A model generated the notes under the pieces. It was not told where the DNA came from and did not search any database. It was given only the letters and a program-made list of their open reading frames with translations. Positions 1-4,397 of a DNA stretch of 7,931 nucleotides are shown here, piece after piece. The translations under genes were made by a program, and so were the position numbers. This DNA comes from Acidobacteriota bacterium (GTDB taxonomy: Bacteria; Acidobacteriota; Blastocatellia; Pyrinomonadales; Pyrinomonadaceae). The first letter of the stretch is position 1. Each line of letters opens with the position of its first letter. The stretch lies in the NCBI GenBank assembly GCA_020201365.1, contig JAIVGV010000347.1, forward strand, positions 1 to 7,931. The letters run 5' to 3'.

Positions 1-1
1 G

Positions 2-229
2 TCCGCGGGCAAGGGCATCGCACCGCGGAACGAGCCGAGCGACCGCGAGAGGGAAGTGCTGCGCATGATCGCCTGGGGGTACTCGAACAAAGAGATCGCG
101 GCGCGGCTGGACTTGAGCGTCAAGACCGTCGAAGTCCACAAAGCCAACGCCATGCGCAAGCTCGGCATGACGAGCCGCATAGACATCGTGCGCTACGCCA
201 TCCTGCAAGGCTGGTTGCAGAACAATTAG
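2..229 (+). CDS. LuxR/NarL-type response regulator, C-terminal DNA-binding domain (5' end outside window)
   Basis: The window opens inside this gene; the reading frame starts at base 2 and ends with TAG at 227-229, leaving 75 codons. The visible part is a GerE/LuxR helix-turn-helix. SDREREVLRMIAWGYSNKEI carries the usual 'L-t-x-R-E-x-E-V-L' opening and the G-x-S-N-K-E-I-A turn. The recognition helix is LSVKTVEVHKANAMRKLGM, with the typical K-T-V-x-x-H core. The tail (SRIDIVRYAILQGWLQNN) is the normal end of NarL/FixJ-type proteins. Such proteins usually have an N-terminal receiver phosphorylated by a histidine kinase and activate or repress transcription as dimers; that half is outside the window, so a receiver is an inference. 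It points the same way as Crp1 but is separated by about 300 bases containing an inverted-repeat element and an operator, so it is probably a separate transcription unit. Confidence 0.9.
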   Translation, partial: SAGKGIAPRNEPSDREREVLRMIAWGYSNKEIAARLDLSVKTVEVHKANAMRKLGMTSRIDIVRYAILQGWLQNN

Positions 230-259
230 ATCGGGTTTCAGTTGACCGCGACGGGCGCC

Positions 260-357
260 GAACTCACCGCAGACGCGCGGAGGACTCGCCGAGTCGGCGC
301 AGAGAGGCTTCGCTGCGTAAACTCCGCGTGACCTCTCTGCTCCCCTGCGGTGAACTC
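260..357. repeat. Degenerate inverted-repeat element (MITE-like), between LuxR gene and Crp1
   Basis: Terminal arms TCACCGCAG (264-272) and CTGCGGTGA (345-353) are perfect 9-bp inverted repeats. Inside lie GCAGAGAGG (299-307) and CCTCTCTGC (332-340), also perfect 9-bp partners. A further CGCGGAG (276-282) can pair with CTCCGCG (322-328) as an alternative fold, and GACTC-GCC-GAGTC (283-295) makes a small hairpin. The ACCGCAG / GCAGAGAGG wording resembles the short palindromic 'accgcagagacgcagag' repeats I recall from many bacterial intergenic regions. That identification is from memory. No transposase is present. It could also end transcription of the LuxR gene, although no T-run follows. Confidence 0.6.
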
Positions 358-424
358 GTCTTGCCCTACTTTCAATTAAAAGCTACCCGGCGCGCCGTCA
401 ACCCGCCTGCCTCACACCGCCCGC

Positions 425-444
425 TATGTCGCCTATCGGACATA
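425..444. promoter_or_regulatory. Palindromic operator 1 (TATGTC-N8-GACATA), upstream of Crp1
   Basis: TATGTC (425-430) and GACATA (439-444) are perfect inverted half-sites separated by 8 bases. With flanking C and G the dyad reaches 7 bp per arm (424-445). The 16-bp core TGTCG-CCTATC-GGACA has the spacing of CRP/FNR-family sites. It is centred about 95 bp before the chosen GTG start of Crp1. Identical half-sites and spacing recur at 1613-1632 and a related core at 1915-1930, which makes a real operator likely. Autoregulation by Crp1 is an inference. Confidence 0.7.
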
Positions 445-516
445 GTTGGTTTCAGGACGTACTGACTTATCCCCCCGCCACGGGCTAGAGTTTCAAGCCC
501 CAAGCAACACGAGAGC

Positions 517-522
517 GAGGAG
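517..522 (+). promoter_or_regulatory. Ribosome binding site that sets the Crp1 start
   Basis: GAGGAG lies 7 bases before GTG 530. The longer in-frame alternative (TTG at 446) has no Shine-Dalgarno sequence and begins one base after the operator, so transcription probably starts downstream of it. Confidence 0.75.
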
Positions 523-529
523 TCGCGCC

Positions 530-1273
530 GTGACTGAGCGGAAGGAGAACCTGCTGCTGGCGTCGCTGCCGGACGGTGAGCGCGAGCGGCTCGAGCCTTT
601 TCTGAAATGGACGGCGGTGGAGTTTCAGCAGGTGCTCATCGAGCCGGACGAGCCGATCAAGATAATCCTTTTCCCCTACGACTGCATCACGTCCACCATC
701 CAAGAGATGGAGGACGGGAGCAGCGTCGAGGTGGGGCTGATGGGCGTCGAGGGCATGGTCGGCATCCAACTCTGGCTGCGCGTGCCCACGACGCCGACCC
801 GCACCTTGATCCAGGTGGCGGGCAGCGGGCACATGATGAGCGCGAAGCATTTCAAGAGCGAGGTCATGGACAAGCCCTCCTCGCCGCTCAACACCCTCGT
901 CGCGCGCTACACACACGCCTTCCTGACCATGACCTCGATCGTGGCGGCTTGCAACCGCCTGCACACGATTGACCAGAGGCTCTGCCGCTGGCTCAAGCTC
1001 ATCCATAACCGGGTCAGGCGAGACGAGTTTTCACTGCGGCAGGAGTACATGGCGCAGATGCTCGGCGTCCACCGCCCGACACTCTCGACCGCCGCCGGCA
1101 TGTTGCAGAAGGCTGGGCTCATCAGCTACACGCGCGGTCAGATACGCGTGCTCGACCCCGATGGTCTCACGGCGGGCTCCTGCGAGTGCCTTGAGCTGAT
1201 GGAGAGTCAGATGGATCGCATCTTCGACCAGCCGTGGCGAGACCGGGCGCGTCGTGTGGATAATAAAGAGTGA
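530..1273 (+). CDS. Crp/Fnr-family transcriptional regulator (Crp1)
   Basis: A 247-residue protein from GTG 530, in the usual size range of the family. Residues ~10-130 form the cNMP-binding-like beta barrel (e.g. EVGLMGVEGMVG at 67-78), residues ~130-160 the dimerisation helix, and ~165-210 the Crp-type winged helix, ending in the beta-hairpin ISYTRGQIRVLD. The cAMP phosphate-binding R-S/T signature of E. coli CRP is absent, and there is no N-terminal cysteine cluster as in FNR, so the ligand is unknown. In the recognition helix (LGVHRPTLSTAAGML, 178-192) the Arg matching CRP R180 is kept (R182). CRP E181 is replaced by Pro183 and CRP R185 by Thr187. These residues read the fourth base of TGTGA in CRP, which fits the TGTC half-sites found nearby. 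The gene is monocistronic and convergent with the 90-residue gene. Regulation through the operator at 425-444 is likely. Function beyond DNA binding cannot be assigned. Confidence 0.88.
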   Translation: MTERKENLLLASLPDGERERLEPFLKWTAVEFQQVLIEPDEPIKIILFPYDCITSTIQEMEDGSSVEVGLMGVEGMVGIQLWLRVPTTPTRTLIQVAGSGHMMSAKHFKSEVMDKPSSPLNTLVARYTHAFLTMTSIVAACNRLHTIDQRLCRWLKLIHNRVRRDEFSLRQEYMAQMLGVHRPTLSTAAGMLQKAGLISYTRGQIRVLDPDGLTAGSCECLELMESQMDRIFDQPWRDRARRVDNKE

Positions 1274-1329
1274 AAGGAAGTGTCGGCGCGGATGCCCGAG
1301 AAGAGTAGAGGTAAGTTTAACGGCGGGCA

Positions 1330-1602
1330 CTACCACCCGTTCGCAAACTTCAGCCGCGCCAGCACTTTCGTGCGCGCGTTGATGGCTTGCCGATGAAGCT
1401 CGACCGCCTCCGCCTGCATGACGATGGCGCGCTGCTCCTCTTTGATCGCGGAGTCGAGCCCTTCAAGTTGCTCAGCCAGCGTCGGGGCGTGGAAGCTGTC
1501 CATCCCCTTCAGGTGCGCCTCGCGAAACACGCGCCTCCCCTCCTCGAACAGTCGCGCGGCGACGCACTTGAGCACTTCCGCGTCCGCGTCCTCAATAAAC
1601 AT
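1330..1602 (-). CDS. Orphan 90-residue helical protein, function unknown
   Basis: I do not recognise this protein. It starts at ATG 1602-1600 and stops at TAG (1332-1330). Third codon positions are mostly G or C on this strand, and the sequence reads as a soluble, charged, alpha-helical protein with heptad-like spacing in residues ~40-85 (EQLEGLDSAIKEEQRAIVMQ and onward), so a short coiled coil or helical hairpin is likely. There is no signal peptide, membrane segment, cysteine pair or DNA-binding motif that I can see. AAGG lies 7 bases before the start. A TATGTC-N8-GACATA operator sits 11-30 bases upstream of the start codon, overlapping where the promoter or leader must be, so the gene is probably repressed or otherwise controlled by a Crp/Fnr-type protein. 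It converges on Crp1 with 56 bases between the stops. The overlapping plus-strand frame is less convincing. Confidence 0.7.
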   Translation of the reverse strand: MFIEDADAEVLKCVAARLFEEGRRVFREAHLKGMDSFHAPTLAEQLEGLDSAIKEEQRAIVMQAEAVELHRQAINARTKVLARLKFANGW

Positions 1603-1612
1603 GAGGTGACCT

Positions 1613-1638
1613 TATGTCAGATACATGACATATGTCAA
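1613..1638 (-). promoter_or_regulatory. Palindromic operator 2 with overlapping half-sites, at the start of the 90-residue gene
   Basis: TATGTC (1613-1618), 8 bases, then GACATA (1627-1632): the same half-sites and spacing as operator 1. The core TGTCA-GATACA-TGACA (1615-1630) is a perfect 5+6+5 CRP-type dyad. A third half-site TGTCA (1633-1637) creates an overlapping 12-bp palindrome TGACATATGTCA (1626-1637), so two dimers could compete or bind side by side. On the minus strand TTGACA (1638-1633) is a good -35 hexamer inside the site; the matching -10 would be the weak ATAAGG (1615-1610, 17-bp spacer). The position suggests repression, which is an inference. Confidence 0.7.
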
Positions 1639-1913
1639 TCTCAATAAATTTTCTTCTAATGAAAGGCGGGAAATGCGAAAGCGGGCCGGTTTCGAACCTG
1701 TCCACCGGCCCCGCAGCAGCTCGGAGGTCGGGCTAGTTACCCTGACCCGCTAACACACGCGATAAACGCTCCACCTAGCCTAAGCCAACACGAGCCGTGT
1801 TGTCGGTACATCCTAGTACCTTCGGCGAAATTATTTTCTGAAAACGCACGCGCCACTCCGGCTAGCCTTCGACTCTCTCCACGACGATCTCACTCGACGA
1901 CCCACACCGCCGC

Positions 1914-1931
1914 GTGTCAGCCTTGTGACAC
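1914..1931. promoter_or_regulatory. Palindromic operator 3 (GTGTCA-N6-TGACAC), upstream of the signalling cluster
   Basis: GTGTCA (1914-1919), spacer GCCTTG, TGACAC (1926-1931): a perfect 6-bp-arm dyad. Its core TGTCA-N6-TGACA is identical in half-site and spacing to operator 2 (1615-1630). It is the only such site upstream of the receiver/PAS/Crp2 cluster, about 315 bp before the first start codon, implying a long leader. I see no clean -35/-10 pair next to it. Confidence 0.6.
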
Positions 1932-1989
1932 AACAACATTTAAGTGATTAGGGAAAACCCTTACTCGCGCCTCCCACGTTCCCAATGTC

Positions 1990-2041
1990 GCGCAGCCGCA
2001 GACTGTGAGATAAATATCACGTTCCACGGTTCGGGCTGCGC
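1990..2041. repeat. Nested, nearly coaxial inverted repeats in the leader of the receiver gene
   Basis: GCGCAGCC (1990-1997) and GGCTGCGC (2034-2041) are perfect 8-bp partners. Inside them is a second dyad, GTGA-g-AT-aa-AT-a-TCAC (2005-2020), centred only 3 bp away from the outer centre. This could be an operator flanked by a hairpin or a single folded RNA element. The inner dyad has 8 rather than 6 bases between TGTGA-like arms, so it is not a standard CRP site. Confidence 0.45.
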
Positions 2042-2150
2042 CGGTCTCTAGTTCGCCCGGGGATGGGCAGACGAGTGCGCGACGTCTCTGTCACGCGCAC
2101 GACTGACGGCAGGACGAAAACAGGTTACACAAGACGCGACGGTCTGGTCG

Positions 2151-2177
2151 CACTCGAAAGCTCGGCTGAGTGTTTTT
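2151..2177 (+). terminator. Terminator-like hairpin with T5 tract in the leader of the receiver gene (possible attenuator)
   Basis: CACTC (2151-2155) pairs with GAGTG (2168-2172). Within it AGC (2159-2161) pairs with GCT (2165-2167), leaving a three-base bulge and a TCG loop. TTTTT follows directly (2173-2177). It lies 68 bases before ATG 2246. It may end a short leader RNA or attenuate the downstream genes. The stem is modest, so strength is uncertain. Confidence 0.4.
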
Positions 2178-2245
2178 GCTTCGCCGACGAACGGCGCGGG
2201 AAGAGTCTCCCCGAACTCCGCCCCGCAAGCGTTCTCACTAAAACC

Positions 2246-2719
2246 ATGACTGCACTGCTCAGCGACATCACGATCACGAAACTCCCCGCCGCGCCTCAAC
2301 GCGCGACGCGCGAGCGCCCGCTCGTCCTCGTCGCCGAAGACGACGAAGACACGCGCTTCCTGTTCCGCACGTTCGCGGAGATGAGCGGCTGCGAGGTGGT
2401 CGAAGCGGCGGACGGAGAGGAAGCCGTGCGGCTCGCCGAGAGCGCGCGCCCCGATCTCGTCCTGATTGACGGGAGCCTGCCGCGCCTCGACGGTCTCGCC
2501 GCCACGCGCCGCATACGAGAGCTCGGCGGCGCGCGCGTCCGCGTCATCTTCGTCAGCGGTCACTGCGATCCGGAATTCCGCCGTGCGGCGCGCGAAGCCG
2601 GGTGCGACGAGTTCGTCGAGAAGCCGCTCGACTTCCGCCTCTTCGGCGGCTCGCTCGAACGCCACCTGCGCGCGGCGTCGGCCGGTCATCAATTTCGCGA
2701 AGGGAGACTCGCGCCATGA
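2246..2719 (+). CDS. Stand-alone CheY-like response regulator (canonical receiver)
   Basis: From ATG 2246 the protein has 157 residues: a ~24-residue variable N-terminus, then one receiver domain (25-145) and a short basic tail, with no output domain. The phosphorylation site is complete: acidic pair D32/D33 in LVAEDDEDTRF, phosphoacceptor D75 in LVLIDGSLPRLDG, switch Ser104 in IFVSGH, and Lys126 in FVEKPLD. It should accept phosphate from a histidine kinase, although none is encoded in the window, and act by protein contact. The start is not certain. No clear Shine-Dalgarno precedes 2246, and an in-frame ATG at 2063 exists, but the extra 61 residues look non-coding. Its TGA overlaps the next ATG (ATGA at 2716-2719), so it is probably translationally coupled to the PYP-like PAS protein. 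It may be controlled by operator 3 and the leader hairpin. Confidence 0.87.
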   Translation: MTALLSDITITKLPAAPQRATRERPLVLVAEDDEDTRFLFRTFAEMSGCEVVEAADGEEAVRLAESARPDLVLIDGSLPRLDGLAATRRIRELGGARVRVIFVSGHCDPEFRRAAREAGCDEFVEKPLDFRLFGGSLERHLRAASAGHQFREGRLAP

Positions 2720-3066
2720 GTGCGACCGCAGTAGCGCGGCAAATAATCTACGGGCTCTTCGAGCTGGACGACGAGGGAACCGTCCTCTACTCGCGCGTCG
2801 AGCCTGACGGCGAGACGGGCGGCGCGACCGCCGACGTGTCGGGTCGCAACTTCTACGAAGAGGTCGCGCCGTTCGAGAACGTCGAGGAGTTCCGCCGCCG
2901 CGTCGCCGCGTTCGCCGCGGGCAGCGGCTCAGCCGACAGATTCAATTTCTCCTGCCGCTGCGGCGACACGGCTCAGCCGGTCAAAGTCCTGCTCGCGCGC
3001 GTGCGCGAGCGCATGAGCGGCACGCGCACGAAGTCGGTGCTCGTACACATTAGAAAGGGAGCCTGA
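2716..3066 (+). CDS. Small PAS protein resembling photoactive yellow protein, chromophore Cys absent
   Basis: A 116-residue single PAS domain. It starts at ATG 2716, with GGGAG 9 bases upstream, and overlaps the receiver gene by four bases. I recognise a PYP-type fold by recall of Halorhodospira PYP: GLFELDDEGTVLYSRVE matches PYP GAIQLDGDGNILQYNAAE; GRNFYEEVAPF-x5-EF matches GKNFFKDVAPC-x4-EF; PVKVLLARVRERMSGTRTKSVLVHIRK (88-114) matches the [23 protein letters not shown] end. Residues matching PYP Tyr42 and Glu46, which hydrogen-bond the chromophore phenolate, are present (Y25, E29). The Cys69 that carries p-coumaric acid is Phe53. It therefore cannot bind the chromophore in the known way and is probably a light-independent PAS sensor or protein-interaction module. 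Cys80 and Cys82 (CRC) lie in the strand region and could be redox-active, but that is a guess. Its neighbours (receiver, Crp2) suggest a signalling partner role. Confidence 0.75.
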   Translation: MSATAVARQIIYGLFELDDEGTVLYSRVEPDGETGGATADVSGRNFYEEVAPFENVEEFRRRVAAFAAGSGSADRFNFSCRCGDTAQPVKVLLARVRERMSGTRTKSVLVHIRKGA

Positions 3067-3113
3067 GTCACGAAGGGGAGTCTTGATCTTCCGTGGGGAA
3101 GTTTTGCTTTTCC

Positions 3114-3119
3114 GAGGTG
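3114..3119 (+). promoter_or_regulatory. Ribosome binding site that sets the Crp2 start
   Basis: GAGGTG lies 5 bases before ATG 3125. The longer TTG 3083 start has GGGGAG only 2 bases ahead, too close for normal initiation, and adds 14 residues with no family resemblance. Confidence 0.6.
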
Positions 3120-3124
3120 CGGCG

Positions 3125-3823
3125 ATGAAAGAGATGCTGACGAATAAGATTCTGACGGGGCTGCCGGACGCGGAGTTCGCGCGCCTGCTCCCGCTGCTCG
3201 AACCCGTCTCGCTGGCGGGGGGCGAGCAGCTCACCGAGATTGATCAGCCGATGCGCTTCGTTTACTTCCCCGAGAACTCGGTCGTCTCTTGCCGCGCGGA
3301 CATGCGCGACGGCAAGTCCGCCGAGGTCGGCATGATCGGGCGCGAGGGCGTCGCGGGTCTCCCGTCGCTGCTCGGCACGCGCCCCGCGTCGCAGTCGCTC
3401 AAAGTCTGCGTCGGCGGGAGCGCCCTGAAGATGCGCCGGCAGGAGTTCGAGCTCGCCTTAGAGCGCGGCAACGCGCTGCGCCACACGCTGATGAGCTACG
3501 CGGGCGACTACATCGCGCAGGTCTCGCAGCGCTCCGCCTGCGCCGCGCTCCACCGCACGGAGCAGCGCTTCGCCGTCTGGCTGCTGATGCTCCACGACCG
3601 CCTCGGCGCGGACGCCATCGAGATCACGCACGAGCGCATCGCCAACCACCTCGGCGTGCGCCGCGCCGGAATCACGGAGATCGCGGGCGAGTTGCAGCGC
3701 CTCGGCGTCATCAGCTACACGCGCGGGAGCCTGCGCGTCACGGACAGGCGGCGGCTCGAAGAGATCGCCTGCGAGTGCTACGCCGCGCTCAACCTCGCCG
3801 GTCGCCAGCCGACGCTCATGTGA
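3125..3823 (+). CDS. Crp/Fnr-family transcriptional regulator (Crp2)
   Basis: A 232-residue protein from ATG 3125. Layout matches Crp1: beta-barrel sensor at ~8-125 (AEVGMIGREGVAGL, 66-79), dimer helix with ALHRTEQRFAVWLLMLHDRL (141-160), and Crp-type winged helix at ~165-210 ending in ISYTRGSLRV. No cAMP-binding R-S/T motif and no FNR-type iron-sulfur cysteine cluster are visible. The recognition helix reads LGVRRAGITEIAGEL (176-190). It keeps the Arg of CRP R180 (R180 here), has Ala at the CRP E181 position and Glu at the R185 position, so its DNA site should differ from E. coli CRP and perhaps from Crp1. It follows the PYP-like PAS gene by 58 bases in the same direction and precedes a degenerate receiver. 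No TGTC-type palindrome lies immediately before it, so it is most simply a member of the upstream operon. Confidence 0.88.
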   Translation: MKEMLTNKILTGLPDAEFARLLPLLEPVSLAGGEQLTEIDQPMRFVYFPENSVVSCRADMRDGKSAEVGMIGREGVAGLPSLLGTRPASQSLKVCVGGSALKMRRQEFELALERGNALRHTLMSYAGDYIAQVSQRSACAALHRTEQRFAVWLLMLHDRLGADAIEITHERIANHLGVRRAGITEIAGELQRLGVISYTRGSLRVTDRRRLEEIACECYAALNLAGRQPTLM

Positions 3824-3929
3824 CGCGCCGCCCTGCGTGCGGAACAGGACTGAGACCTCAAGAGCCCCTTGATAGACTGTCTCGGCAGAGAACGTGAGCC
3901 GTGCGGTTTTCATCAAGAGGGCTTCTTTC

Positions 3930-4280
3930 ATGGACGACTCGGCGGGGCGGCGACCGACGATCCTCATCGTCGAAGACGTGGACTGGATACGCGCGGGGAT
4001 GCGACGCTCGGTCGAGTCGCACGGCTACAGAGCCGTCGAGGCTTCCGACCTCGTCGAGGCGGTCGAGCTGACGGAGCGCGAGTCGCCCGAACTGATTCTC
4101 ACCGAAGAAAACTTCCCAAGCTTCGACGCGATCATCGAGTACGTCCGCGAACGGCGCGCGCTGCGCCGCGTCCCCGTCGTCGTCGTCAACCCCGACTCCG
4201 AAGAGGGCGCGCGCCACGGCGACGCCCGTGTGCTCACGAGCTACGAGCAGATCGCGCCGCTCCTCACCAGCCCACGCTAA
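3930..4280 (+). CDS. Degenerate receiver-domain protein (pseudo-receiver), phosphoacceptor Asp replaced
   Basis: A 116-residue single receiver domain. ATG 3930 is chosen because AAGAGG lies 9 bases upstream; the in-frame GTG 3894 has only a weak site. The beta1 acidic pair survives as E15/D16 (ILIVEDVDWIRAG). The phosphoacceptor is Glu: PELILTEENFP (E59) aligns with PDLVLIDGSLP (D75) of the upstream receiver. The switch Ser/Thr is Asn87 (VVVVNPD) and the conserved Lys is Ser104 (VLTSYEQI). With Asp, Thr and Lys all lost it should not be phosphorylated. Glu may mimic a phosphorylated state, or the domain may bind partners or ligands. It ends without an output domain. It lies 106 bases after Crp2; a small dyad TCAAG-AGCCC-CTTGA (3858-3872) sits in the gap. 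Whether it has its own promoter is unclear. Confidence 0.82.
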   Translation: MDDSAGRRPTILIVEDVDWIRAGMRRSVESHGYRAVEASDLVEAVELTERESPELILTEENFPSFDAIIEYVRERRALRRVPVVVVNPDSEEGARHGDARVLTSYEQIAPLLTSPR

Positions 4281-4325
4281 CAAGCAACCCGGCAGCCAGC
4301 CGCGTCGAGATCGTCGAGAAAACTC

Positions 4326-4348
4326 TCCGCGCCGCGCCCGCGCGCGGA
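4326..4348 (+). terminator. GC-rich hairpin after the pseudo-receiver gene
   Basis: TCCGCGC (4326-4332) and GCGCGGA (4342-4348) form a 7-bp stem with a 9-base loop, 46 bases after the stop codon. No T-run follows, so this is at most a weak or factor-assisted end of the signalling operon. In such GC-rich DNA a chance match is possible. Confidence 0.2.
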
Positions 4349-4397
4349 TCGTCGAACCGTGAATTAAACGTCCGACTCCGAAGCGCGCGGCGCGGTG

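Larger units (their letters stand above)
1603..2245. other. Long intergenic region with hairpins and regulatory sites
   Basis: No convincing gene lies here. The open frame from ATG 2063 that joins the receiver has far less G/C at third positions than the genes and no family resemblance. Contents in order: operator 2; an imperfect hairpin GCGGGCCGGT (1681-1690) with ACCGGCCCCGC (1704-1714); a second hairpin 1726-1732/1741-1747; a perfect 7-bp hairpin CAACACG-AGC-CGTGTTG (1786-1802); GGTAC-N6-GTACC (1805-1820); operator 3 (1915-1930); a nested dyad at 1990-2041; and a terminator-like hairpin at 2151-2177. The stretch 1640-1680 is AT-rich, unlike its surroundings. Nothing identifiable was seen at 1821-1910. 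Confidence 0.6.

Noticed and set aside
446..529. Longer Crp1 beginning at TTG 446
   Set aside because: No ribosome site, begins one base after the operator, and the 28 extra residues have no family resemblance; GTG 530 has GAGGAG at 7 bases.
485..1006. Antisense 173-codon frame within Crp1 and similar long antisense frames inside recN, Crp2 and the receivers
   Set aside because: They mirror G/C-rich third positions of the real genes and show no recognisable domain or ribosome site.
1387..1647. Plus-strand frame of 86 codons opposite the 90-residue gene
   Set aside because: It runs through operator 2 and lacks a ribosome site; codon bias favours the minus strand.
1681..1750. tRNA-like arrangement on the minus strand (GCGGGTC...GGCCCGC closing stem over 70 bases, TTCGAAA loop)
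   Set aside because: The TTCGAAA loop is not flanked by a pairing 5-bp stem in register with the acceptor, no 5+7+5 anticodon arm can be drawn, and a stronger competing hairpin uses the same bases. No CCA follows.
2004..2021. Canonical CRP site TGTGA...TCACG
   Set aside because: The arms are separated by 8 rather than 6 bases, so it does not fit the CRP spacing; kept only as an unexplained dyad.
2063..2245. 61-residue N-terminal extension of the canonical receiver from ATG 2063
   Set aside because: Third-position base use differs from the surrounding genes, and a terminator-like hairpin and T5 run lie inside it. It cannot be fully excluded, because ATG 2246 lacks a clear ribosome site.
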